From positions 868,001 to 932,000 of the forward strand of contig NZ_JACHBY010000002.1 of assembly GCF_014200495.1 (NCBI RefSeq): a DNA stretch of 64,000 nt. The letters are read 5' to 3'. The position numbers and the translations under genes are program-made. The DNA is from Mucilaginibacter geliditolerans. Lineage in GTDB: Bacteria > Bacteroidota > Bacteroidia > Sphingobacteriales > Sphingobacteriaceae. This document shows, in pieces, positions 16,915 to 24,795 of the stretch. The stretch's first letter is position 1. Each line of letters begins with the position of its first letter. The notes under the pieces are model-generated. The model saw only the letters and a list, made by a program, of their open reading frames with translations, searched no databases and was not told where the DNA came from.

Positions 16915-18261
16915 ATGCAAAAACTTGTTTACGAACGGCCATATATAAAAAAACTCACTGCAGGTGTCATGAATAAATTTGGCAGCCGCAGTGGTGGCAA
17001 GCCATTTGAATATATTGATAATGTGCCTGTAAAAAGCCTGATCGCGTCTTATGGTTCGCCACTGTTCGTCTTGTCAGAAAAGCAGATCCGCCGTAATTAC
17101 CGTGCCGCATACAGGGCATTCAGCACGCGCTACCCAAAAGTGCAGTTTGCCTGGAGCTACAAAACCAATTACCTGAATGCTGTATGCAGTATCTTTCACC
17201 AGGAAGCCAGCTGGGCTGAGGTGGTGTCGGGCTTTGAATACCGCAAGGCTTTAGGTAATGGCGTACCAGGTAATAAAATTATATTCAACGGCCCGGGTAA
17301 AACAGCAGATGAGCTATTGCTGGCTATTGAAAATGACTCGCTCATCCATATTGATCATCTGGAAGAATTAAACCAGTTAATCATCCTCGCCGAAGGCAAA
17401 GCCAATAAACCCCGCGTGGGCATCAGGGTAAATATGGATACCGGCATATATCCTATTTGGGACCGCTTTGGCTTTAATTATGAGAGTGGGGATGCATGGG
17501 CCGCGATATTAAAGGTTATAAATTCGGGCCGATTACAACTGGCAGGCCTCCATTGCCATATAGGTACGTATGTACAGGTTACAGGCGCATATGGCATAGC
17601 GGCAGCAAAAATGGCCAGCCTGGCTTTGCGATGTAAGGCTGAGTTGCAGCATAGTATAGCATATTTGGATATGGGCGGTGGTTTTCCATCAACCAACACG
17701 TTAAAGGGCTCTTATTTGCCGGGTACCGATACAATACCAACTATTGATGATTTTGCAGAGGAAATAACAGGCACTTTAACAAAAGCAGGTTTCGCCAACG
17801 ATGAATTGCCTTTGCTGATACTGGAAAGCGGCCGTATTTTAATTGATGATGCCGGTTACCTGCTGGGCACTGTTATAGCCAATAAACGCCTGAGTGAGGG
17901 CAAACGGGCAACCATTGTTGATTTTGGTGTAAATGTGTTATTTACCTCATTTTGGTACGAGCACCAGATAAGTCCGGCGCAGGAATTTGCCCCCAATATG
18001 GAAAACATGGTGGTTTACGGCCCTTTATGTATGAATATTGATGTAATACGCGAAAGCATTAACCTGCCGCTGCTAAACCCGGGCGATAATGTAGTAGTAC
18101 ATAAAGTAGGTGCTTATAACATGACACAGTGGATGCAGTTTATTACCCTGCGGCCTGCCGTGGTGCTTATTGATGAGCAACAACAGGTACATCTTATAAA
18201 AGCAAAGGAAACGCTGGATTATATAGAGCGTGATGAGCATGTGCCGGGGCATTTAAAATAA
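16915..18261 (+). CDS. Fold-type III PLP-dependent decarboxylase (diaminopimelate/ornithine decarboxylase family)
   Basis: 448 residues. The barrel domain starts SYGSPLFVLSEKQIRRNYRA and carries the PLP lysine K83 in WSYKTNYL, then HCHIGTY, the phosphate-binding MGGGFPS and ESGRILIDDAG. The C-terminal beta domain has YGPLCMNIDVI, which takes the place of the active-site Cys-x-x-x-Asp region of diaminopimelate decarboxylase. All key residues appear present, so activity is likely. It is not the housekeeping lysA by context: it lies in an operon with ATP-grasp and envelope proteins. The first 30 residues before the domain are an extension of unknown role. Possible substrates are diaminopimelate, a derivative of it, or another basic amino acid. 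Confidence 0.88.
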   Translation: MQKLVYERPYIKKLTAGVMNKFGSRSGGKPFEYIDNVPVKSLIASYGSPLFVLSEKQIRRNYRAAYRAFSTRYPKVQFAWSYKTNYLNAVCSIFHQEASWAEVVSGFEYRKALGNGVPGNKIIFNGPGKTADELLLAIENDSLIHIDHLEELNQLIILAEGKANKPRVGIRVNMDTGIYPIWDRFGFNYESGDAWAAILKVINSGRLQLAGLHCHIGTYVQVTGAYGIAAAKMASLALRCKAELQHSIAYLDMGGGFPSTNTLKGSYLPGTDTIPTIDDFAEEITGTLTKAGFANDELPLLILESGRILIDDAGYLLGTVIANKRLSEGKRATIVDFGVNVLFTSFWYEHQISPAQEFAPNMENMVVYGPLCMNIDVIRESINLPLLNPGDNVVVHKVGAYNMTQWMQFITLRPAVVLIDEQQQVHLIKAKETLDYIERDEHVPGHLK

Positions 18262-18265
18262 TTAA

Positions 18266-20425
18266 GTGAAAAACAAGATCCAATTATTTATAAAGGCTGT
18301 TGTAAATAGCTATGCCATTTTATTTTTCTCACAAAATAAAGTGCTTGGGGCTATTTTGTTGCTGGTAAGTTTTTTTAATCCTGTGGCAGGGCTTTGTGGT
18401 TTATGCTGTGCCATATTTTCATTGGCCATAACAAACCTGCTTGGTTATCGTACCGAAACCATAAATGCAGGCATTTACAGCTTTAACAGCTTGCTGCTGG
18501 GTATAGCCTTTGGTAGCTTTTACAACGTAAATACAGTCTTTTTTATATGGCTGACACTGGCTTGTTTATTCACCGTTATAGTAACTGTTGTTTTGGTTGA
18601 AAGGCTGGGTAGATCAGGGCTGCCGGTTTTATCACTGCCGTTCATCTTTTGCTTCTGGATTGTTTTGCTGGCTGCCAACAGTGTATTCCATGCCGGCCTT
18701 GAGCCTAAAAGCAGTTACATTCTAAGTGAATTATATAATGGAACAGGCAACCTGGGTAGTTTTCATGAGTATCTGTACTTAAACTTACCTTTTTACCTTA
18801 ACCTATTTTTTCGCTCACTCAGCGCTATCCTGTTTCAAAATAATGTAATAACAGGTATACTCATAAGCTTGGGTTTGCTTATACACTCGCGCATCGCATT
18901 CAGCCTACTCATCATTGGTTTTATAACCGCGCTTTGCTTTAATAATATTACCAATGTATATCCCGATGGCATCAGCTATTATCATTTAGGGGCTAATTTT
19001 ATGCTTACGTCGGTAGCTATCGGCAGCTTTTTTACTATACCATCCCTGCGTTCCTATCTGTGGGCAATTGTATGCGTGCTAATGGTGTTTGTGCTTATAA
19101 ACGCGTTTACGTCATTACTGAGCATATATAATTTGCCGATTTTTTCGCTGCCATTTTGTATTATTAATATTGGGTTGCTTTATTTCCTTTTACTACGCAG
19201 GTATCCCGAAAAACTGCAACTGGTACCCATTCAGCATTACTCGCCCGAGCGTAATTTATACCAGTTCATCAACCAAAAAAGCCGGTTAAATGATTTGAAA
19301 TATTTCAGGTTCTATTTACCCTTTATGGGCAGCTGGACAGTTTCGCAAGGTTATGATGGCGATATCACCCACAAAGGCGATTGGGGCAAGGCCCTGGATT
19401 TTGTAATCGAGGACGAAGAAAAGCATACTTATAAACTTCCCGGTACTTTGCCGGAGCATTTTTATTGCTTTAACAAGCCTGTTTTGGCCTGCGCTGATGG
19501 TGTGGTAACTACTGTTACAGATCATATAGAGGATAACATTATTGGCGAGGTAAACACCAAAGATAACTGGGGCAACACCGTGGTAATAAAACATCTGGAC
19601 GGACTATATTCCAAAGTATCGCACCTGAAAAAAAAGTCAATAACTGTTAAGCCCGGCGATGTAGTAAAACAAGGCGACCAGATAGGGCTTTGCGGTAACT
19701 CCGGCCGCTCACCCGAGCCACATTTACATTTCCAGGTGCAAACCACTTCTTATATTGATGCTAAAACCCTGACCTACCCATTTGCGGGTTATATAAGCCG
19801 GGAAGCAAATAAAAACAAGTTTAACAGCTTTGAAGTACCTGCGAAAGAGGATGAATTAAACCCTGTAGACATTAATGTCTCCATAAAAAGAGCCTTTGAT
19901 TTTCCACCGGGATATACGGCAATCATTACATCAGCGACAGCTAAAGAATCTATCGAGGCTTTTACAGATGAATTTAATCAAACCTATTTTTATTGTAAGG
20001 AAACCGGGGCTACTGCTTATTTTATAAACAACGGTACGTTATTTTATTTCACCAGTTTTTATGGCGATAAAAATTCGCTGCTCTATTACTTTTATCTGTC
20101 GGCCTATAAAATCCTCTTTAGCAGCGATGAGGATCTAATTGTTCATGACACATTGCCTGTGCAGCTATCCACCAATAAATTACAGCTTTGGCTGCAGGAT
20201 CTGATGGCACCATTCTATCGGTTTATCAGTATTAATTATAGCAGCTGCTATTTGCCGCAAAAAACAGGATTGACTATAAAAGCTGCACAATTTAAACAGA
20301 TATTTGGCAGGCAAAAGCAAACTATGTCGGCTACCATAAATATAGCCGATAATAGTATACATGATTTTGATATTCAAATAAACGGACGCGATACTAAGGC
20401 TGAATGGATAAAAGAAAGTACTTAA
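18266..20425 (+). CDS. Urea-transporter-like membrane domain fused to M23 peptidase domain
   Basis: 719 residues, GTG start at 18266 four bases after the preceding stop. Residues about 1-310 form a multi-helix membrane domain resembling the urea transporter family (ILLLVSFFNPVAGLCGL; NAGIYSFNSLLLGIAFGSF, the UT-type pore motif region). Residues about 345-510 form an M23/LytM peptidase: H369 and D378 in THKGDWGKALDF and H486-L-H488 in SPEPHLHFQ, with DNWGNTVVIKHLDGLYSKVSHL between. The zinc ligands are therefore in place. A 200-residue C-terminal domain has no motif I know. No urease genes are near, so simple urea uptake is unlikely; the fused peptidase points to the cell wall. It overlaps the next gene by 22 bases. 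Confidence 0.85.
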   Translation: MKNKIQLFIKAVVNSYAILFFSQNKVLGAILLLVSFFNPVAGLCGLCCAIFSLAITNLLGYRTETINAGIYSFNSLLLGIAFGSFYNVNTVFFIWLTLACLFTVIVTVVLVERLGRSGLPVLSLPFIFCFWIVLLAANSVFHAGLEPKSSYILSELYNGTGNLGSFHEYLYLNLPFYLNLFFRSLSAILFQNNVITGILISLGLLIHSRIAFSLLIIGFITALCFNNITNVYPDGISYYHLGANFMLTSVAIGSFFTIPSLRSYLWAIVCVLMVFVLINAFTSLLSIYNLPIFSLPFCIINIGLLYFLLLRRYPEKLQLVPIQHYSPERNLYQFINQKSRLNDLKYFRFYLPFMGSWTVSQGYDGDITHKGDWGKALDFVIEDEEKHTYKLPGTLPEHFYCFNKPVLACADGVVTTVTDHIEDNIIGEVNTKDNWGNTVVIKHLDGLYSKVSHLKKKSITVKPGDVVKQGDQIGLCGNSGRSPEPHLHFQVQTTSYIDAKTLTYPFAGYISREANKNKFNSFEVPAKEDELNPVDINVSIKRAFDFPPGYTAIITSATAKESIEAFTDEFNQTYFYCKETGATAYFINNGTLFYFTSFYGDKNSLLYYFYLSAYKILFSSDEDLIVHDTLPVQLSTNKLQLWLQDLMAPFYRFISINYSSCYLPQKTGLTIKAAQFKQIFGRQKQTMSATINIADNSIHDFDIQINGRDTKAEWIKEST

Positions 20426-21591
20426 TTCTCTTGTTTTTTATGGCGATGATACATACGGCCAAAGCGCAGCAAAGCGCTTTGCAGGTGGCCGATAGTGTCT
20501 CGACTGATTTATACAATGCAGGCAACTGGAAACAACTGATCGCCTACGGGAATCAATCCATAGCCGCCGGGGTAGATTTTACCGGCCTGCGGTTAAGGCT
20601 TGCTTATGCTAACTTTATAACCGGTGATTATAAACATGCCTTAAAGCAATATGGTGTAATTTTAGCTAAAGACCCTTATAACATAACTGCGCGTTATTAC
20701 GCTTATTACTGCGATAAATACCTTACCGATGATTTACATGCTACCTATAATTTATCTTATCTGAATAAGGAAACCCTGCATAAGGATGGCATTAATACAC
20801 CAATATTAACTGATGTGCAGGCTGAAACCGGCATCAAACAAAATAATGATATTAACCGCGATAATGCGTTTTACTCACGCATTGGCATTGGTAACCGTAT
20901 TGGCTGGCGATTGCAATTAGAACAGTCTGTAGCCTATTTTAACCAGGACATTTTTAAGCTGTATGATAGCGACGACAGGCACTATACCACATCATCGAAC
21001 CTTGCAGATCAGCAGAAAGAATATTACGCTAAACTGAGCTTTGCTGTAAACCAAAATATAGCAATTATTGGTTCTTATCATTATCTTAACACCAAATTTG
21101 ATGGCACCACTAATAACAACAATTTGGGTTTGATTGGTTTAAAATATAACGGCACGTATGTTGATGCGCAAGCGGATGTTAATTTTGGCCGGCTTGATGC
21201 TAAACCCCTGGAGCAGTATAATGCTAAATTAACTTATTATCCTCTTGGTAGTTTTAACTTATATGCCATTAGCAGAGCATCCATTAAAGAATTAAACTCG
21301 GACAGGAATTTTATTTTTGACCAAACATTAGGTTTTAAATTAATTAAAAACACATGGCTCGAATCTTCTGTTACATTGGGTAATTTGAATGATTATTTAG
21401 ATGCGGATGGATTGTATATTTATAATGGCATTGATAATACCACCTTTAAATGCGGTGAAGCAATTTACTACCAGTTAAATAATAATGTACAATTGCGGTT
21501 AAACTATTCTTACGAAAAGAAGTCTGATGCATACCAGTCTTTAAAATATGATCAAAACTCAGTTACTGTAGGTATTGTATGGAAATTTTAA
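20404..21591 (+). CDS. YaiO-like outer-membrane beta-barrel protein with TPR-like N-terminus
   Basis: 395 residues with a signal peptide (KYLILLFFMAMIHTAKAQ). Residues about 25-115 look like tetratricopeptide helices (LRLAYANFITGDYKHALKQY), and about 130-395 are alternating aromatic strands ending in VTVGIVWKF, typical of an outer-membrane barrel of the YaiO type. It overlaps both neighbours (22 bases upstream, 13 downstream), so it belongs to the same transcript as the peptidase fusion. It may form the outer-membrane exit or anchor for the product or for the envelope complex. Confidence 0.8.
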   Translation: MDKRKYLILLFFMAMIHTAKAQQSALQVADSVSTDLYNAGNWKQLIAYGNQSIAAGVDFTGLRLRLAYANFITGDYKHALKQYGVILAKDPYNITARYYAYYCDKYLTDDLHATYNLSYLNKETLHKDGINTPILTDVQAETGIKQNNDINRDNAFYSRIGIGNRIGWRLQLEQSVAYFNQDIFKLYDSDDRHYTTSSNLADQQKEYYAKLSFAVNQNIAIIGSYHYLNTKFDGTTNNNNLGLIGLKYNGTYVDAQADVNFGRLDAKPLEQYNAKLTYYPLGSFNLYAISRASIKELNSDRNFIFDQTLGFKLIKNTWLESSVTLGNLNDYLDADGLYIYNGIDNTTFKCGEAIYYQLNNNVQLRLNYSYEKKSDAYQSLKYDQNSVTVGIVWKF

Positions 21592-22199
21592 AACGAAGTT
21601 TAATACTGGTTCCGATGTGTTTGCTGGTTGTAACTGTACATGCTCAAAGCAACGCGGTATTACAAAAAGCTTTTCATAACAGTTATACCGATGAACTGAA
21701 CAAAAATTATACTGCCGCCATAAATGATATCTCCCCTTACTATACCGATAACAGTTACGAAATAAATATAAGGTTGGGCTGGCTGCATTATTTAAATCAA
21801 AATTATAACGCATCAAAAAACTACTACCAAAAAGCGGTTACCCTTAAACCCAGCTCTATCGAGGCAAAATTTGGCTTTGTAAAGCCTTTATCTTTTTTGC
21901 AAAACTGGGATAAGGTGCTTGAACAATATATGGCTATTTTAAAAATAGATCCGCAAAATACACAAGCCAGTTATTGGGCAGGTATTATTTATTATAACCG
22001 CAAGCAATATGATGCATCCATCAGGTTATTTAAAATGGTAGCTACTTTATATCCTTATGATTATGATGGCAACCACATGCTGGGATGGTCGCTGCTAATG
22101 AATGGCAAAAAGGATGAAGCCAAAGGTTATTTTGAAAAAGCCCTTATTATTAAACCCGGCGATGATTCAAGCGCAGATGGTTTGAGCAAGTGCAGATAA
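21579..22199 (+). CDS. Exported tetratricopeptide-repeat protein
   Basis: 206 residues, signal peptide (LILVPMCLLVVTVHAQ) and about four TPR units (for example IRLGWLHYLNQNYNASKNYY, ASYWAGIIYYNRKQYDASIR, HMLGWSLLMNGKKDEAKGYF). No enzyme motif. It is the last gene of the plus-strand run, overlapping the barrel gene by 13 bases and followed by a terminator hairpin. Probably a periplasmic scaffold for the barrel protein or the peptidase. Confidence 0.85.
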   Translation: MEILKRSLILVPMCLLVVTVHAQSNAVLQKAFHNSYTDELNKNYTAAINDISPYYTDNSYEINIRLGWLHYLNQNYNASKNYYQKAVTLKPSSIEAKFGFVKPLSFLQNWDKVLEQYMAILKIDPQNTQASYWAGIIYYNRKQYDASIRLFKMVATLYPYDYDGNHMLGWSLLMNGKKDEAKGYFEKALIIKPGDDSSADGLSKCR

Positions 22200-22226
22200 G
22201 ATATTTTTCAAAAATCAAGCATAAAA

Positions 22227-22253
22227 AAAAGCTATCCAACTCGGATAACTTTT
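22227..22253. terminator. Bidirectional terminator between convergent genes
   Basis: Arms AAAAGCTATCC and GGATAACTTTT pair with one mismatch around a 5-base loop. The A-run on the left and T-run on the right let it serve both the TPR gene (rightward) and the PepSY-like gene (leftward). Confidence 0.8.
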
Positions 22254-22279
22254 CTTATTTATAAACAAGATAACAGGGG

Positions 22280-23200
22280 TTATTTCAGGGTAACACTTTT
22301 TATAAATGTGCCGCTTGAGTTAAACGCTATGGCGTAGCGTGTGTTATTAGCATCAATAAATACGATATAATCCTGAACTGTGCTGCCTTTCAGTATTTCA
22401 AAAGCGTTATCGAATACGTAGCCCGGGTATGTAGTTGTTAAATAGGTAGTTATACTACTTAAAAGATCAGCTTCTTTTACAGGTTTTTGTGGTGCGAAAG
22501 GAAGTATCTCAATCCGGTTCACAAATTTCAGTTTGGCTGAGAAATTGGTCACAAATAAACTATTATCCTTACTGGTGATAGTATAACTGCTGTCGGGGTT
22601 TATTACCGCGTGCAATAGTGTATCAGCAGGATAATTTGCTTTAAAATACGCGGTAATTGTGGCTGGCAGGGCGCTGATGGCCACGGTATCCTGATGCATG
22701 CCATTACGGTCATCAAACGGGCCGCCGGGGTGCCATGGCTGGCCTGATTTCATATCCTTCATGTCCATTTGCTCCAATACTGCAACAAAAGTTCCGCTGG
22801 AATCAAATTTAAGCGCAACAGGCTTGCCATTGTATTTTATGACCACTACATAACCATCAACATTGCCTGATTGGGTTAACGTTTTAAAAACCTTCAAGAC
22901 GGTATAACCCGAATAATTGGCAGTTAAATAAGTACCGACAGCGGTTGGCAAACTGCTGAATGCGATGGAATCAGGCTTGCCACCCTTTGGATAACACTTA
23001 ATCGCATAAAGTGTATCACTGCTGCCGGTTGAATCAGTTACGGCAAGTGATATGCCTTGCACACTGCTTAATTCCGTTGATGTAATTGTTGTTGATGTTG
23101 TTGAAGAGCTGCTTTTTGTTGATTTAGCAGCATCTTTTGAACATGAAGAAAACAATAGCAGCATGCATGCTGCTATTAAAAATGCGTAATTCTTTTTCAT
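22280..23200 (-). CDS. PepSY-like repeat lipoprotein
   Basis: 306 residues, lipoprotein leader ending LFSSC followed by a Ser/Thr-rich linker. Three similar units follow (about 65-150, 175-235, 245-306), each with a helix of the form LPTAVGTYLTANYSGYTV and then strands such as GYVVVIKYNGKPVALKFDSSG. This is the PepSY-like (beta-lactamase-inhibitor-like) fold of Bacteroidota surface proteins. No partner gene is adjacent: it converges on the plus-strand run and the next gene upstream begins 250 bases away. Function unknown. Confidence 0.75.
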   Translation of the reverse strand: MKKNYAFLIAACMLLLFSSCSKDAAKSTKSSSSTTSTTITSTELSSVQGISLAVTDSTGSSDTLYAIKCYPKGGKPDSIAFSSLPTAVGTYLTANYSGYTVLKVFKTLTQSGNVDGYVVVIKYNGKPVALKFDSSGTFVAVLEQMDMKDMKSGQPWHPGGPFDDRNGMHQDTVAISALPATITAYFKANYPADTLLHAVINPDSSYTITSKDNSLFVTNFSAKLKFVNRIEILPFAPQKPVKEADLLSSITTYLTTTYPGYVFDNAFEILKGSTVQDYIVFIDANNTRYAIAFNSSGTFIKSVTLK

Positions 23201-23450
23201 TTTAATAGAGATTTTATAGGGGTTTAAAATTTGTATTAAAAATAAAGTGCCGCCAATTCAAAGCTCGAAATGAATCGATTAACGCGTGCTTTAAATCGAT
23301 GAATAAAGTGTTGGTGAAATTACATAACGAAAGGATGATGCTACCTCATTAATTGAAGAGCACAAAGTTGCAATTCACAGCTTACGTAAACTGTAACCTG
23401 TGTATCTGGCTACTATAAGTTTAGCCTCTTGGGCTGATAGCAATAAATTA

Positions 23451-24569
23451 TTAAATAGAGATCCCGATCTTTTTACCTGTTTTTGCAGCAAGATATATCG
23501 CGTCGATCACCTTCAAGTCCCTGATTGCTTCCTGCCCGTCAATCGGTACAACAGGCTGCATTCCATCAAACAGGATGGCTGCCATCTCGTCCATCTGCAC
23601 TGTTTGGTGGTTGGTTACGGGCTGCGTCAATTCGCCAGCATTCGTATGCCCGATTATCGGCCCATAACCTGTTGATGGCTGCATCTCCGCATAACCCTTT
23701 TCGCCGTTCAGGAAAAACTTGTCCAGGTAGTTCATATGGTAAGTAGACAAACAAGATGCTACTGCGCCACCCGGAAAGCCAAATTGAAATTGTATGGTTT
23801 CATCTATGCCCTCCCTAAATTTAACCGGGTCGGTCTTAGTTTCCTGGGCCGTAACCCAAACAGGTTCTTCGCCTACCATGTAACGGGCGCCATTCACGGC
23901 GTAAATACCTATATCCATCATTGATCCGCCTCCCGACAGTTGCTTGTTCAAACGCCATTGTGTGGGGTCGCCAATCGTAAACCCGCACAAGCCCTGGAAG
24001 AAGGTAATTTTTCCAAAGTCGTCGGCCTTTCTTTTACGGATCACCTCCAATGTTTTGGGTTCAAAATGCATCCGGTAACCTACCAGTAATTGCACATTCG
24101 CCGCTTTACAGGCATCTGCCATCTCCTGCCCTTCTTTAGCATTTATAGCCATTGGCTTTTCGCAGATCACATGTTTGCCTGCTTTGGCTACCCGTATCAC
24201 CTGATCGTGGTGCAGGGCATTAGGTGTTATTATGTACACCGCATCAATGTCGGGATTATCTTTGATGGCATCAAAATTCTCATAGTTGTAGCAGTTTTTC
24301 TCCGGTATGCCATACCTGCTCTGCCAATCGGTGATCTTGGAGGGCGTACCACTGATCACACCAACCAATTTAGCCCGTGTACATGAGCGCATGGCTTCAG
24401 CTACCCTCGTACCGTAACTGCCCAGGCCCATAATGGCTACCCGCAGCACGCGGCCCTCATTAGCTCTTTTAGCCGCGGCGGGCCTGTCGGCCCATGATAA
24501 AACCGGAACCAACTGCAATGCCAAACCGGCCAGGCCTGCTTTTTTCAAAAAATCTCTTCTGCTATTCAT
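23451..24569 (-). CDS. Tat-exported Gfo/Idh/MocA-family oxidoreductase
   Basis: 372 residues. The N-terminus NSRRDFLKKAGLAGLALQL is a twin-arginine signal, so the folded, cofactor-loaded protein goes to the periplasm. The Rossmann domain reads VAIMGLGSYGTRVAEAM and is followed by the family motif CEKPMAINAKEG. The C-terminal alpha/beta domain begins GKITFFQGLCGF, with GGGSMMDIGIYAVN in the substrate region. Such enzymes use tightly bound NAD(P) to oxidise or dehydrate sugars. It is divergent from the GH9 gene (226 bases between), so the two may serve the same glycan. Substrate unknown. Confidence 0.92.
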   Translation of the reverse strand: MNSRRDFLKKAGLAGLALQLVPVLSWADRPAAAKRANEGRVLRVAIMGLGSYGTRVAEAMRSCTRAKLVGVISGTPSKITDWQSRYGIPEKNCYNYENFDAIKDNPDIDAVYIITPNALHHDQVIRVAKAGKHVICEKPMAINAKEGQEMADACKAANVQLLVGYRMHFEPKTLEVIRKRKADDFGKITFFQGLCGFTIGDPTQWRLNKQLSGGGSMMDIGIYAVNGARYMVGEEPVWVTAQETKTDPVKFREGIDETIQFQFGFPGGAVASCLSTYHMNYLDKFFLNGEKGYAEMQPSTGYGPIIGHTNAGELTQPVTNHQTVQMDEMAAILFDGMQPVVPIDGQEAIRDLKVIDAIYLAAKTGKKIGISI

Positions 24570-24795
24570 AACTGGTTATTATAATTAGTTTAAGCTTATG
24601 GATTTTCAAGTTAGCAGTTTAATTCCAAAGAGGATAGATCAAAAGGTGGTATTTTTTTATCGAAATTGAGCATAAAAACAATGCACTTACTCTTGTAGAA
24701 GTAATGTAGAGGCCAAAACCGTCTGCATTTTTGTCCGATCCAAGAAAATGTCAGTCAAAAACACTTCTTTTACTTTATAAGTCAATCAGTTCCGC

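Noticed and set aside
16915..18261. Housekeeping lysA
   Set aside because: Although the fold and residues fit diaminopimelate decarboxylase, the operon context and N-terminal extension do not suit a lysine-biosynthesis gene.
18266..19200. Urea uptake for a urease pathway
   Set aside because: No urease or urea carboxylase gene is in the window, and the channel is fused to a wall peptidase.
23281..23320. ATCGATT/AAATCGAT inverted repeat upstream of the PepSY-like lipoprotein
   Set aside because: Short, A/T-rich arms with a long spacer; no second copy or matching regulator nearby.
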